A stretch of 64,000 nt of DNA from the NCBI GenBank assembly GCA_902622985.1, contig CACNSH010000001.1:1-64000 (forward strand), given 5' to 3'. The notes below the pieces were generated by a model. It was not told where the DNA came from. It worked only from the letters and a program-made list of their open reading frames with translations, and made no database searches. Both the position numbers and the translations under genes were made by a program. Each line of letters opens with the position of its first letter. Position 1 is the first letter of the stretch. The stretch is from an uncultured Pelagibacteraceae bacterium (GTDB lineage Bacteria > Pseudomonadota > Alphaproteobacteria > Pelagibacterales > AG-422-B15). Shown one piece after another: positions 10,190-21,882 of the stretch.

Positions 10190-10726
10190 TTATGTATCAC
10201 TGTTTTCATAAAAGGTATAGGACAAAGTAACTTCTGATAAATCAGAAATGTATTTATCATTTTCAATTTCAGGATCTATAAAAAATGAAACTGGCATAAT
10301 TTTAGTTTCGTTAGCCATGAGCTCCGTTTCTTGAAAACAAAAGCATTCAATTTTATTAAAGTACTTGCCTGCCTCAGTTGGTGATACATTATAAACAGCT
10401 GTACCGCTTAGAGTTTGGTTTGTATTATTCTCTATCACATAATTAATCAGTTTATTTTCACCTATCTTTAACTGATGAATTCTTTGCTCAGGATAGAATT
10501 CCCAATCGAGGGTAGAACCAACGTTGGAGTCTAATCTAACATTGATAGTTTTATCGATAGAATAAATGCTTTCAGAAGAATACACATTTGGAGTGCCCCC
10601 AAATCCTGTAACTTTACAAAAATAGTTGTATAGAGGCACTGAGGCATAGGCTAAAGCGATCATGGTGATAACTATTCCTATTAGTCCAATCGCAGTGATA
10701 CTGTTGTTTGACCTGATAAAATTCAT
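10190..10726 (-). CDS. ctaG: Cytochrome oxidase copper chaperone CtaG/Cox11
   Basis: Membrane-anchored copper chaperone that delivers copper to the CuB site of subunit I. It has 178 residues, with one N-terminal membrane helix (about 10-32), the characteristic YNYFCKVTGFGGTP, and the copper-binding pair Cys128 and Cys130 in NKIECFCFQE. The C-terminal ITLSYTFY-like strand (EVTLSYTFYE) is conserved. Its ATG directly abuts the stop of a 34-codon ORF encoded between ctaB and ctaG. Confidence 0.95.
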   Translation of the reverse strand: MNFIRSNNSITAIGLIGIVITMIALAYASVPLYNYFCKVTGFGGTPNVYSSESIYSIDKTINVRLDSNVGSTLDWEFYPEQRIHQLKIGENKLINYVIENNTNQTLSGTAVYNVSPTEAGKYFNKIECFCFQETELMANETKIMPVSFFIDPEIENDKYISDLSEVTLSYTFYENSDT

Positions 10727-10831
10727 TTAAATAGTTCCCAACTTATAAACAGTGTAAGAGAAAAATAAAGCCACAAAGAAAACTAGTACGAGGGCAGTTA
10801 TTATATTTCTTTTTTTTATTTTTTTATCCAT
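10727..10831 (-). CDS. Small single-helix membrane protein between ctaB and ctaG (CoxF-like)
   Basis: A 34-residue ORF. It begins MDKKIKKRNIITALVLVF and continues as one hydrophobic helix (about residues 9-27) ending TVYKLGTI. Its ATG overlaps the ctaB stop codon (TGATG) and its TAA immediately precedes the ctaG ATG. It is therefore locked into the operon with no spacing on either side. Alphaproteobacteria commonly carry a short membrane ORF (coxF) in exactly this place. The function is unknown. A positive-inside N-terminus predicts a periplasmic C-terminus. Confidence 0.75.
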   Translation of the reverse strand: MDKKIKKRNIITALVLVFFVALFFSYTVYKLGTI

Positions 10832-11760
10832 CAGTAAATATTCCATAGTAAATTATCGATTAATAGAATTGAGAAAATATTAAACAGATAAATAATTGAA
10901 AAATAAAATAGCATTTGAGCTTTTCGCTCAAGCAAGCCATCTTTCAACCACGATCTTTTAAGATCAAATGCCAAATAAATGAAAAAAATACTTAGAGCTG
11001 TTGACGAAACTCCAAAGAATAAAGAATAGTATGAACTCATAATTAAAGTAAGTGGCAATAAGGTAATCGAATATGCGATAATTAAATTTATCGTTTTACG
11101 CTCACCAACAATCAATGGCATCATTGGAATTCCAGCCTTTTTGTAATCATCAGATTTATAAAGTGCAAGAGCCCAGAAATGAGGAGGCGTCCATAGAAAA
11201 ATTAACATGAAAAGAAGGCAAATCTCAGTTGAGACTCCTCCTGTCACAACTGCCCAACCGATCATCGGAGGAAAAGCTCCCGCTGCACCTCCTATCACAA
11301 TATTTTGAGGCGTCCTCTTTTTAAGCCATACTGTGTAAACAAATATATAAAAACAAATTGTCATTAAAAGTAATCCTGCAGCTGCTAAATTTGAAACCAA
11401 GTAAAGCATTGATACGGCAATTATTGAGAGTGTTATGCCGTAGATGAGTGCCCCATTAGCGCTTATTTGGTTTGTTGGCAAAGCTCGATCTTTTGTTCTA
11501 TTCATTAATTTGTCAGTATCTCTCTCATACCACATATTCAGTGCTCCTGACGCGCCAGAACCAATTGAGATAGCAAGAATTGCGAGCAAACCTGCAGTAA
11601 AACTTAAACTTCCAGGTGCGATTATCATTCCTACAAAGCTTGTAAATATAGAAAGTGACATGACCCTTGGTTTAAGCAAAGAGATGTATAGAGCTAGTTT
11701 TGTCGCAATAGAACCTAGCCCAAATTCCTGTTTGTTAGAAACTGAGGTAATATTTGCCAT
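10831..11760 (-). CDS. ctaB: Protoheme IX farnesyltransferase (heme O synthase)
   Basis: UbiA-superfamily prenyltransferase that makes heme O, the precursor of heme a. The 309-residue protein has multiple membrane helices. The first aspartate motif is ALNMWYERDTDKLMNRTKDR. The second region contains WALALYKSDDYKKAGIPMMP. VIGGAAGAFPPMIGWAVV is also family-specific. It lies 8 bases after ctaD, and its stop overlaps the start of the small downstream ORF. Confidence 0.96.
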   Translation of the reverse strand: MANITSVSNKQEFGLGSIATKLALYISLLKPRVMSLSIFTSFVGMIIAPGSLSFTAGLLAILAISIGSGASGALNMWYERDTDKLMNRTKDRALPTNQISANGALIYGITLSIIAVSMLYLVSNLAAAGLLLMTICFYIFVYTVWLKKRTPQNIVIGGAAGAFPPMIGWAVVTGGVSTEICLLFMLIFLWTPPHFWALALYKSDDYKKAGIPMMPLIVGERKTINLIIAYSITLLPLTLIMSSYYSLFFGVSSTALSIFFIYLAFDLKRSWLKDGLLERKAQMLFYFSIIYLFNIFSILLIDNLLWNIY

Positions 11761-11768
11761 TGTAATTT

Positions 11769-13379
<1,611 letters not shown>

Positions 13380-13407
13380 TTATATGTTTCTCCTCTAAAT
13401 AAATATT

Positions 13408-14235
13408 TTATTTTTTAGCCATTTCAAATGTATCGTCACTGTAATTAATCTCTAGGGATGCATACTCAGATTTAGCAAACTCGATCCACTCTTCAAACTC
13501 TTTGTTTGAGACGACTTTTACATTAATGGGCATAAATGCATGTTTTGGACCGCAAAGCTCTGAGCATTGGCCATAATAAATTCCTTCTTTATTGGCCTTA
13601 AACCATGTTTCATTTAATCTTCCTGGTACAGCATCCATCTTGACACCAAATGCTGGAATTGTCCAAGCGTGCAGCACATCTGCTGAAGTTAACTGAAGCT
13701 TGACCACTTTATCTACTGGTACAACGATTTGAGTATCAGTCTCTAACAATCTTAACTTTGGATCTGATAGCTCATGATCAGCAAGCATGTTAGCATCAAA
13801 AGAAATATCATCAAAATCAGGGTATTCGTAAGTCCAATACCATTGATTGCCGATAGCCTTAATTGTTATATCTGCCTTTGGTATTGTTTCAGAAACGTAA
13901 AGTAATCTGAAAGATGGAATAGCAATAATAATTAACAATATTACTGGAATTACAGTCCACAATATTTCAATTGTTGTATTATGTGTTGTCGTGGAAGCAA
14001 CATGATTACGGCTGCTATTAAATCTGAACATGATATATAGCAGAAGGCCAAGTACTAAAAGTGATATGCCTGTAATGATAGGCATTAAAATATAACTATG
14101 AAATGATATAATGTCAGACATTAAATCAGTTGCAGGCTGTTGAAAACTTAGCTGCCAATTTTCAGAAATTCCTTCATTTGCTTGGGAAAAAGAAGGTATA
14201 AGAAGAAAAAATAATATCTTAATAAAATTTTTCAT
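13408..14235 (-). CDS. ctaC: Cytochrome c oxidase subunit II
   Basis: Carries the CuA centre that accepts electrons from cytochrome c. The 275 residues begin with a signal peptide ending about SFSQANEG, followed by two membrane helices. The periplasmic cupredoxin domain has the CuA ligands His189, Cys224, Glu226, Cys228, His232 and Met235 (GQCSELCGPKHAFMP) and the aromatic QWYWTYEYP. No cytochrome c domain is fused. It is the first gene of the oxidase run. The divergent tldD begins 163 bases away. Confidence 0.97.
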   Translation of the reverse strand: MKNFIKILFFLLIPSFSQANEGISENWQLSFQQPATDLMSDIISFHSYILMPIITGISLLVLGLLLYIMFRFNSSRNHVASTTTHNTTIEILWTVIPVILLIIIAIPSFRLLYVSETIPKADITIKAIGNQWYWTYEYPDFDDISFDANMLADHELSDPKLRLLETDTQIVVPVDKVVKLQLTSADVLHAWTIPAFGVKMDAVPGRLNETWFKANKEGIYYGQCSELCGPKHAFMPINVKVVSNKEFEEWIEFAKSEYASLEINYSDDTFEMAKK

Positions 14236-14321
14236 AGAGAAGTTATTGATTTAAAGTATTGAGCTATTACGTAATATATACTGCTTAATTTGCATTAAAC
14301 TACTCATTATTTCGCGACAGT

Positions 14322-14350
14322 TTGACGCAATTTTTGCTAGTTTTTAGGGT
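14322..14350 (+). promoter_or_regulatory. Possible sigma-70-like promoter for tldD
   Basis: In the 163-base divergent region between ctaC and tldD, TTGACG (14322-14327) is followed after 17 bases by TAGGGT (14345-14350). The -35 matches consensus well and the -10 poorly. It would start a leader of about 40 bases ahead of the tldD ATG. This is the only candidate I see there for the plus strand, and it is only suggestive. Confidence 0.3.
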
Positions 14351-14398
14351 TTTTTTAATATATTTTATAACAATATCTTTTATTCAGAACAATTCGAA

Positions 14399-15847
14399 AT
14401 GATTAACAAAAAAATAGAGAATCAGTCCAATGACAGCCTCTTTTTCACTAGAAGCAATTTAGATAACTCGAAAGTTGATAAAATTGTTTCAAATGCTTTG
14501 CACAAAGCAGACGATGGAGAACTATTCATGGAATTCTGTGAAAGTGAGAGCTTTGTATACGATGATCAAAGGCTAAAGAGTGCATCATTTGATACATCAA
14601 AGGGTTTTGGATTAAGAGCTATAGCCGGTGAAAGTTCAGGATACGCTCATTCATCCGATATTGATGAAAATGCTCTAAACAAAGCTTGTGAAACAGTAAA
14701 TTTTATTACGAAAGACCATAATGCTAATTTCAACGCTAATTTCTCAAAAACTAACAGAAAACTTTACAATGAGATCAATCCAATTAATGAAACTGAATTC
14801 TCTGAAAAAATAGAAACTCTAAAAAAAATTGATGAATACGCGAGATCAAAAAATCCAAATGTTAAGCAAGTTTCTGCTTCCCTAAACGGTGAATGGCAGG
14901 CCGTGAGAATTTATAGACCTGGCGGAATTATGATTGAAGATCTTCGCCCTCTAGTAAGACTTTATGTATCCATCGTTCTCGAAAAGGATGGACGTCAGGA
15001 AAATGGCAGCAGAGGCTCAGGTGGTAGAGTAGATTACTCAACTTTCTTAAATTCCTCTCATTGGCAAAATCAGGTAGATGAAGCAATCAATCAAGCCGAG
15101 ATAAATCTTACTTCAGTTGACACGCCTGCAGGTGAAATGGATGTAGTTCTTGGACCAGGTTACCCGGGCGTACTTCTACATGAAGCAATTGGACATGGAC
15201 TTGAGGGTGATTTTAATAGGAAAAAAACCTCTGCATTCTCTAACCTTATGGGAGAAAAAATTGCAGACGAGTCAGTGACAGTTGTTGACGATGGAACAAT
15301 TGACTCTCGTCGAGGATCTTTAAGCGTTGATGATGAGGGTACGCCAACTAATTGTACAACGTTAATTGAAAATGGAATTTTAACTGGTTACATGCAGGAC
15401 AGATTAAACTCAAAACTGATGGGTGTTAATCTTACAGGGAATGGCAGAAGAGAAAGTTATGCTCACTTACCCATGCCTCGTATGACAAATACATATATGT
15501 TGTCGGGTAATCGCCATCCGGAAGAAATTCTAAAATCAGTTAAGAATGGTCTATACGCTGTTGATTTCGGCGGTGGCCAGGTTGACATAACAAGTGGTAA
15601 GTTTGTATTCACTTGTACTGAAGCTTACAAAATAGAAAATGGTAAAGTTACAAACCCTGTAAAAGGTGCAACGCTTATTGGTAACGGTCCTGATGTGTTA
15701 AAAAGAGTTAAGATGGTTGGTAACGACTCAAAAATGGATACAGGTATTGGAACGTGCGGTAAAGACGGTCAAAGTGTTCCTGTTGGAGTAGGTCAGCCTA
15801 CTATGTTGATAGAAAATCTTACTGTTGGAGGCACGGCTACAGCTTAG
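14399..15847 (+). CDS. tldD: Metalloprotease TldD
   Basis: TldD forms a heterodimeric zinc protease with TldE/PmbA that digests unfolded peptides and matures some peptide natural products. At 482 residues it is normal length. The zinc motif HEAIGH spans residues 261-266 within GVLLHEAIGHGLEGDF. Other signatures are GFGLRAIAGESSGYAHS near the N-terminus, MPRMTNTYMLSG and GGGQVDITSGKFVFTCTEAY. The partner PmbA is not in this window. Its stop interlocks with that of the convergent acyl-CoA ligase (overlap 15844-15847). Confidence 0.95.
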   Translation: MINKKIENQSNDSLFFTRSNLDNSKVDKIVSNALHKADDGELFMEFCESESFVYDDQRLKSASFDTSKGFGLRAIAGESSGYAHSSDIDENALNKACETVNFITKDHNANFNANFSKTNRKLYNEINPINETEFSEKIETLKKIDEYARSKNPNVKQVSASLNGEWQAVRIYRPGGIMIEDLRPLVRLYVSIVLEKDGRQENGSRGSGGRVDYSTFLNSSHWQNQVDEAINQAEINLTSVDTPAGEMDVVLGPGYPGVLLHEAIGHGLEGDFNRKKTSAFSNLMGEKIADESVTVVDDGTIDSRRGSLSVDDEGTPTNCTTLIENGILTGYMQDRLNSKLMGVNLTGNGRRESYAHLPMPRMTNTYMLSGNRHPEEILKSVKNGLYAVDFGGGQVDITSGKFVFTCTEAYKIENGKVTNPVKGATLIGNGPDVLKRVKMVGNDSKMDTGIGTCGKDGQSVPVGVGQPTMLIENLTVGGTATA

Positions 15848-17409
15848 CTTACTTGTCTCTCTTGATCCTTCCAATATGGTTCTCTCAAAACTTTTTTTAG
15901 AACTTTTCCACTAGCATTTCTTGGAACTTCATCAATAAAATCTACTGATTGGGGCTTTTTATAACTTGCAATTCTGTCTTTACAAAAGCTGATCAAATCA
16001 GCTTCAGTTACATTTGACCCCTCCTTTTTCACGATACAAGCTTTAACGACTTCACCATATTTTTCGTCTGGAACACCAATGACTGCTGCATCAACAACAT
16101 CAGGATGTGCAAATAAAGCTGCTTCAACTTCTGTTGAGTAAATATTCTCACCTCCAGACACAATCATGTCTTTTATTCTATCTTGTATAAATACAAATCC
16201 TTCTTCATCCATTCGACCTGCATCACCTGTATGCATCCACCCGCCTTTAAGCGCTTTCTCACTTTCCTCTTTTTTATTCCAATAACCTTTCATGATTTGA
16301 GGTCCCTTTGCGCAGATCTGACCTATTTCTCCAATGGGAAGAGGGTTATCATTTTCATCTCTAATTTCAACTTGTGTATCAATTGCAGGTCTTCCACATG
16401 ATTTTAATAGCTCGGGTTTTTCATTGAGTGCACGAATATGTTCTTCTGGGGTCATTAAACAAATAACAGCTACCGTTTCTGTCATTCCAAAACCTTGTCC
16501 AAATTTACACTTAAAAACGTCCATTGCTTTTTTGAGAGTTTCCGGGGCGATCGGTGAGGCTCCATAATGAATCTGATCTAAATCATTGTATTCATTGTTT
16601 GCAACATTTGGCACTGATACTAAGCATGCTTGAATCATCGCAGGGACTAATACTGTATGCGTAATTTTTTCATTTGCTAAACAGTCTACTACATCTTGTG
16701 GAATAAAATCCTCTTGAATAACAATAGTTCCACCTATTGCAATGCATCCACACATATTAATCATTGCAGCGGCATGATACATTGGAGCCACCAAAAGAGT
16801 TCTTGAAGGCCGTGGTAAAGTTAAACTATTTAAATACTGTCTAATATTTGCAGCAACATTTCTCTGTAAAAGAACGGCGCCTTTTGGGTGGCCTGTAGTA
16901 CCACTTGTGTACATTTGATATACGTCATCATTTTCATGGATTTTTAAAGTTGGTTTTTCATTCGAACTATTTGAAAGCCAATCATAAAAATCCTGAAATT
17001 TTTCGATGCTATTATCAAGCGATATAGAGATATATTTTTTTACATTTTTTAACTCTGATGAAATCTGTTTTATTCTATCCGAATATTCATTACCTTTGAC
17101 TATGATAAGTTTGGCTTCAGAGTCATTTATTATGTATGCCCACTCTTGGTCCGCTAAACGATAATTCAGTGGAACAGGTACAGCACCAACTTTTGATGCT
17201 GCGTAATACATAATTGCCATTTCAGTACAATTTTTTGCAAGAAATGCAAATCTATCTCCAACTTCTAAACCCTCAGAAACAAGTTTGTTAGCCAATTGAT
17301 TGCTTAATAAATTTGCTTCTTGATAAGAAAGCGAATTTCCTTCAAATTCAGAAAAGGGGAAATTAGGATTTTTATCTGCTCCATTTTCTAAATGCTCGTG
17401 TAATAACAT
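15844..17409 (-). CDS. AMP-forming acyl-CoA ligase
   Basis: ANL-superfamily enzyme activating a carboxylic acid to its CoA thioester via an acyl-AMP. In its 521 residues the phosphate loop is YTSGTTGHPKG (about 167-177). Motif GQGFGMTETVAV and the hinge segment GWMHTGDAGRMDEEGF come next. The C-terminal lysine motif is PRNASGKVLKK. The subfamily looks like medium/long-chain or aryl acyl-CoA ligases, and the substrate cannot be read from sequence. It lies downstream of a penicillin-acylase-type hydrolase on the same strand, which could supply the free acid. Confidence 0.88.
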   Translation of the reverse strand: MLLHEHLENGADKNPNFPFSEFEGNSLSYQEANLLSNQLANKLVSEGLEVGDRFAFLAKNCTEMAIMYYAASKVGAVPVPLNYRLADQEWAYIINDSEAKLIIVKGNEYSDRIKQISSELKNVKKYISISLDNSIEKFQDFYDWLSNSSNEKPTLKIHENDDVYQMYTSGTTGHPKGAVLLQRNVAANIRQYLNSLTLPRPSRTLLVAPMYHAAAMINMCGCIAIGGTIVIQEDFIPQDVVDCLANEKITHTVLVPAMIQACLVSVPNVANNEYNDLDQIHYGASPIAPETLKKAMDVFKCKFGQGFGMTETVAVICLMTPEEHIRALNEKPELLKSCGRPAIDTQVEIRDENDNPLPIGEIGQICAKGPQIMKGYWNKKEESEKALKGGWMHTGDAGRMDEEGFVFIQDRIKDMIVSGGENIYSTEVEAALFAHPDVVDAAVIGVPDEKYGEVVKACIVKKEGSNVTEADLISFCKDRIASYKKPQSVDFIDEVPRNASGKVLKKVLREPYWKDQERQVS

Positions 17410-17445
17410 GATAAAATTTTATATAATTATTTTTTTTCTACAAGC

Positions 17446-19623
17446 TCAATTAAAGAATGTATCTTTGAGCTCTTCATTTGCAAATAAATTAATTTGATCA
17501 TCATAGTGTGGAGAACCCATGTTCATTGTAGCGCTTCCAAATTGGTGAATGCTTTTTGATACCTGTTTTTTATTTTCATCCCATTTTACATAGATATAAA
17601 GGCCGTCTCCAGCAACAGCTTTGAGTATACCATCATTGCTTCGCGGGGCGTAAATTGCCCTTAAAACATCGGGCCCTCCTTGAATGTGCACTAAATTTAA
17701 TCCTCTCTCCAAGAAATTAACATCACTCCATTTTACACTTAATGTGCCAAAGTTTTTCTCAAACTCATCAATACAATTAATGAAGATGTCGATTGGATCT
17801 GGACGTGGCTTTCTTGTTATTTCTGCCAACCATTCAGGAGACAAGATACAAACTCCAAAAGCAGCATGTAAATTATCAGAGTCAGTTCCTAGATCCCAAT
17901 CTCTCAAAAATTCTTGAGCATTTTTTAATTTATTTTCTGAAAATTCATGGTTGAAAATTTCTTTCATAAACTTGTATTGTCTTGAATTGTAAGAAAACTT
18001 ATTATCGTGTTTGTATTTATCAAGTTCACCAAATGATATTGATTTATCAGGATCAAGAAGTTCATAAGCTCTATAAGCCCTATTCGTTGTTCGTGTTTGA
18101 AAACCCATAGTTGGATTAAAGTTAGATAAAGATAAGTTATCTTCCTTAGCTGTAACAAAAAAAGGATTTTGATTAGTACTAAATATATATCCAGAGCTTG
18201 GGTTTAAAATCTGAGGCACGCTTTCAAAAGGATGAAAATTATTCCAAATTAAATCACTCTTATTTCCGGGTACTACTTGCATCCAATTATAGTTTGGGTC
18301 TCTTACTGGCGATTTTACATTATGAACAAAAAAGATATTATCTTCTTTATCAGCATAAACTAAATTTAAACTAGCTAACTGTTCCATTCTTAAGGCATCA
18401 AGCCATTCATCAATATTTTTTGATTTATTCATTTTGAGCCATGCAGTTGAGTGATTGACATCATTCATTCCTACAAACCTCAGGGCGTAGGCTTTATTGT
18501 CATCTTTCAGAACAGGCCCATGTGCTGAATGGTACATTTGTATAGGATATGTAATACTTAAAGGGCCAAACAGTTTAACTTTAAATTCTTGATCTGTTTT
18601 GGTGAAATTAACCCATGCACCATCTAGTTCATACTGATCATTATTCTCTGGGTTAAGTTTTAATTCATAAATATCTGATAAATCTGGCTGATTAACTGTA
18701 GCTCCCCACCCGAGATTTTCATTAAAGCCAACATGTACAAATGGTGACCCTGGAAAAGTACCACCCATGATATTTAAGCCCTCTCCACTTTTTATATGAA
18801 TTTCATACCAAGCAACTGGACCCGTTAATGGCTGGTGTGAATTAATGACAAGCATTGTCTCATTGTCTTGTGATCTACTTTTGGAAACAGCAAATGCGTT
18901 TGAACCCGATGGTTTAAAGTAAGAATTTATGCTTGCGACTATTGGATTATCGGATAGAGCGTTCATGTTCATTGCAACTTTCTCTTCTTGATCATCCATT
19001 AAATTGATGAGTTCAGCAATTGAATGATCAATACCATAAAATAACGGCATCCGAAATGTCATCCCAGCAACCAAATCGTATGCAGTAGCTGGATATAAAG
19101 ATTGATCAACTAAGTTCGGATTTTTTGCAGCATAATAATTAAGCCCATCTGCATAACCTTTTATATAGTTAATTGTTTCCTCTGGAATTTCTGAGATTTT
19201 TTTATTTACAGTGTCCTGAACATTAAAAAATTTAAATAAAAAATCTAATTCTACTCCTTCAATTGCATCTAGGTTTTCCATTATGTCTCCATCACCAGTA
19301 ATGAGTGAATAAATAGCTGCAATTGTTTTCGAATTAAAATTTAAACTTGAAAGCTCGCCACGAGACATCTTAATCATCATCTCTACATGTTTTAAATCAT
19401 CCGTTGCTTGTGCATAAGCAAATCCGAATGCTGCATCTTTATCAGTATCTCCATATACATGTGGTACTCCAAACTGATCTCGTTCAATCTTGTAAGAGTA
19501 TTTTTTTTCTATTTCTAAAAAACTAGTTTGTGCAAAATTTCTAGTATTATATTGATTAACCAATATAAGTGTCGAAACGAAAATAAGAGCTATTCCAAGA
19601 ATTGAAAATAAAAATTTATTCAA
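17446..19623 (-). CDS. Penicillin acylase family N-terminal-nucleophile amidohydrolase
   Basis: Family S45 Ntn-hydrolase of 725 residues, made as a precursor that self-cleaves. Relatives hydrolyse amides such as penicillins, N-acyl-homoserine lactones or aculeacin. An N-terminal hydrophobic segment (about 4-22) would export or anchor it in the periplasm. The alpha part contains YKIERDQFGVPHVYGDTDKD. Cleavage would expose Ser241 in PSGSNAFAVSKS, with GSPFVHVGFNENLGWGATVN further on in the beta chain. Its stop is 36 bases before the acyl-CoA ligase start and its own start is 2 bases after the GMC gene stop. The natural substrate is unknown. Confidence 0.88.
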   Translation of the reverse strand: MNKFLFSILGIALIFVSTLILVNQYNTRNFAQTSFLEIEKKYSYKIERDQFGVPHVYGDTDKDAAFGFAYAQATDDLKHVEMMIKMSRGELSSLNFNSKTIAAIYSLITGDGDIMENLDAIEGVELDFLFKFFNVQDTVNKKISEIPEETINYIKGYADGLNYYAAKNPNLVDQSLYPATAYDLVAGMTFRMPLFYGIDHSIAELINLMDDQEEKVAMNMNALSDNPIVASINSYFKPSGSNAFAVSKSRSQDNETMLVINSHQPLTGPVAWYEIHIKSGEGLNIMGGTFPGSPFVHVGFNENLGWGATVNQPDLSDIYELKLNPENNDQYELDGAWVNFTKTDQEFKVKLFGPLSITYPIQMYHSAHGPVLKDDNKAYALRFVGMNDVNHSTAWLKMNKSKNIDEWLDALRMEQLASLNLVYADKEDNIFFVHNVKSPVRDPNYNWMQVVPGNKSDLIWNNFHPFESVPQILNPSSGYIFSTNQNPFFVTAKEDNLSLSNFNPTMGFQTRTTNRAYRAYELLDPDKSISFGELDKYKHDNKFSYNSRQYKFMKEIFNHEFSENKLKNAQEFLRDWDLGTDSDNLHAAFGVCILSPEWLAEITRKPRPDPIDIFINCIDEFEKNFGTLSVKWSDVNFLERGLNLVHIQGGPDVLRAIYAPRSNDGILKAVAGDGLYIYVKWDENKKQVSKSIHQFGSATMNMGSPHYDDQINLFANEELKDTFFN

Positions 19624-19625
19624 AA

Positions 19626-21287
19626 TTATGCAGCGTTTTTATCTTTGTAGCTCACATGCTGTGGGGGAAGGAATTCATTGCCAAGAATATGATCAGAAAT
19701 TTTATCAGCTATCATAATTGTTGGCGCGTTCGTATTTCCACCAATTAGAGTTGGCATTACAGACGCGTCGATGACTCTTAAATTTTCTACTCCTCTAACT
19801 CTTAATTTATCGTCTACAACTGCAAATTCATCACTGCCCATTTTACAGGTACCAACTGGATGATAAATTGTTTCAGCGGCATTTCTGATAAATTCTTCTA
19901 TTTCAGCATCTGTTTGAACATGAACACCAGGGGTCATCTCTTTACCTCGGTATTCATCAAAAGCAGACTGATTCATAATTTCTCGAGACATTTTTACTCC
20001 CTTGATGAGTGTGTCTCGATCTTTTTGAGTAGCAAAATAATTAGGCTGAATAATAGGAGGAACTGTTGGATCTAGAGATTTGAGTGCAATGTAGCCTCTA
20101 CTTTCTGGTCTAAGCATACATACGTGATTACTGAACGCATGTGAATCTGGTCTCGTCTTTCCATGATCTTTTAAAAGCGATCCAATAAAGTGCATTTGAA
20201 TATCAGGAAGGTCAAGCGTATCATCTGTTTTTAAAAATGATACACCTGATAAGCCAATGTCATTCCCTGGACCTTTTTTAGTTATCATCCATTGAGCTAA
20301 GATTGCCGCCATTCTAAATACTGCAAGTCCACCTGCTGTATATTTTGCTTCCGTTACTGGCTGCGTACACTCGTAGTGAGATAATACATCTAAATGATCT
20401 TGTAAGTTTTCACCAACTCCCGGAAGATCGGCTACAACTTTCAATCCCCATTTTTTTATATAATCTCCTTTACCTATTCCTGACAATTGTAATATTTGCG
20501 GTGAATTAATGGCGCCTCCACAAACAATTACTTCTCTTTCTGCATATGCTTTTATAACTTCTTTTCCTTTTAAATACTCAAGCCCAACACATTTTGTGCC
20601 CTCGAATAATAGTTTGTTTGTTGTTGAATTGGTTGCAATCGTTAAATTTTTTCTCTCTTTAATAGGATTTAAAAATGAAAAACTCGTACTAGCTCTATAT
20701 CCTTTTGAAATCGTTTGAGGACACGGTCCAAAACCCTCATTATCATATTGATTAATGTCTTCAATGTATTTGTAGCCTGCCTCTTTACCAGCATTTAAAA
20801 AACATCGATGCAGAGGATTATTTGTAAAAACTGGATTTTGAACACTCAGCTCTCCATCACTTCCATGAAATTCTGATGATCCATTTTCATTTTTTTCAGC
20901 TCTTTTAAAGTAAGGCAACACTTCCTCATAAGACCATCCTTCATTACCGAGCTGTCTCCATATATCATAATCACGTGAGTGACCTCTCACGTAAAGCATT
21001 CCATTAATATTGCTTGAGCCACCCAAACCTTTACCTCGAGGAAAGAAAAGTTTTCTATTATTTAAATGTGGTTGACCCTCTGTCCAATAACCATAATTAT
21101 AAAATTTACCAGCACCTTCACCAGAAATAAGCTCAAGTACACCTGCTGGCATTTTAACAAATGGATGCCATGTAGTTCCACCCGCTTCGATTAAAAGAAC
21201 CTTTGTACCAGGATCTTTAGAGAGTCGATTTGCTAAAACGCAACCTGCTGAACCTGCTCCAGCGATTATGTAGTCAAAAGTATTCAT
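19626..21287 (-). CDS. GMC-family FAD alcohol dehydrogenase
   Basis: Glucose-methanol-choline oxidoreductase of 553 residues. The FAD dinucleotide-binding motif is [13 protein letters not shown] at the N-terminus and [18 protein letters not shown] follows. The active-site pair is His476 ([10 protein letters not shown]) and Asn520 ([10 protein letters not shown]). The C-terminus ([19 protein letters not shown]) differs from the BetA choline dehydrogenase encoded at 58767 (NIITGNLNATTVMIAEK). A general alcohol dehydrogenase of AlkJ/PEG-dehydrogenase type is therefore more likely than choline dehydrogenase. Its ATG overlaps the stop of the upstream hexapeptide-repeat gene by four bases. Confidence 0.85.
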   Translation of the reverse strand: MNTFDYIIAGAGSAGCVLANRLSKDPGTKVLLIEAGGTTWHPFVKMPAGVLELISGEGAGKFYNYGYWTEGQPHLNNRKLFFPRGKGLGGSSNINGMLYVRGHSRDYDIWRQLGNEGWSYEEVLPYFKRAEKNENGSSEFHGSDGELSVQNPVFTNNPLHRCFLNAGKEAGYKYIEDINQYDNEGFGPCPQTISKGYRASTSFSFLNPIKERKNLTIATNSTTNKLLFEGTKCVGLEYLKGKEVIKAYAEREVIVCGGAINSPQILQLSGIGKGDYIKKWGLKVVADLPGVGENLQDHLDVLSHYECTQPVTEAKYTAGGLAVFRMAAILAQWMITKKGPGNDIGLSGVSFLKTDDTLDLPDIQMHFIGSLLKDHGKTRPDSHAFSNHVCMLRPESRGYIALKSLDPTVPPIIQPNYFATQKDRDTLIKGVKMSREIMNQSAFDEYRGKEMTPGVHVQTDAEIEEFIRNAAETIYHPVGTCKMGSDEFAVVDDKLRVRGVENLRVIDASVMPTLIGGNTNAPTIMIADKISDHILGNEFLPPQHVSYKDKNAA

Positions 21288-21814
21288 TCAATATTTTCTT
21301 CTTTTAAATAGTCTTTGAATTTTTTCATATTTTCAACGTAGTGAAAAGCACTAAGTTCAATTATCTTTTTTTCCATATCTGTTAATTCTCTTTTAACACT
21401 TCCAGGGGATCCCACTATAAGGCTATTATCAGGAAATTCTTTTCCTTCAGTTATTAGAGTATTGGCGCCAACTAAACAATTATTACCTATTTTTGCCTTA
21501 TTTAAAACTGTTGAGCCCATTCCTATAAGGGAATTATTGCCCACTGAACAGCTATGCAAGATCACTTTATGACCTACTGTGACATTGTCCCCTATCATTA
21601 ATGGCATTCCATCATCCGTATGACAAACAGAATTATCTTGAATATTAGAATTTTCACCAACAATTATTGGGTCATTGTCACCCCTTAAAACAGCCCCAAA
21701 CCATACACTTGCATTTTTTTTCAGTGTAATATCTCCTATCACAGAAGCACTTGGTGCGACCCAGAAGTCTGCATTATCTCGATTTATTTTTTTATCTCCG
21801 AGTGAATAGATCAT
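21284..21814 (-). CDS. Gamma-carbonic-anhydrase-like hexapeptide-repeat protein
   Basis: Left-handed beta-helix protein of the YrdA/PaaY family, 176 residues. Imperfect hexapeptide repeats run through most of the chain ([36 protein letters not shown]). The histidine positions that bind zinc in the family are visible (VCHTDDG and GHKVILHSC). Members may be carbonic anhydrases or thioesterase-like, and activity cannot be assigned. It heads a four-gene minus-strand run with the GMC dehydrogenase, acylase and acyl-CoA ligase. Confidence 0.88.
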   Translation of the reverse strand: MIYSLGDKKINRDNADFWVAPSASVIGDITLKKNASVWFGAVLRGDNDPIIVGENSNIQDNSVCHTDDGMPLMIGDNVTVGHKVILHSCSVGNNSLIGMGSTVLNKAKIGNNCLVGANTLITEGKEFPDNSLIVGSPGSVKRELTDMEKKIIELSAFHYVENMKKFKDYLKEENIE

Positions 21815-21882
21815 ATCTTGTTATTTAGTTAAGTAAGAAATATAGTAAAGTAATTAAATATTTAGACAATAAAAAGAGAGTT

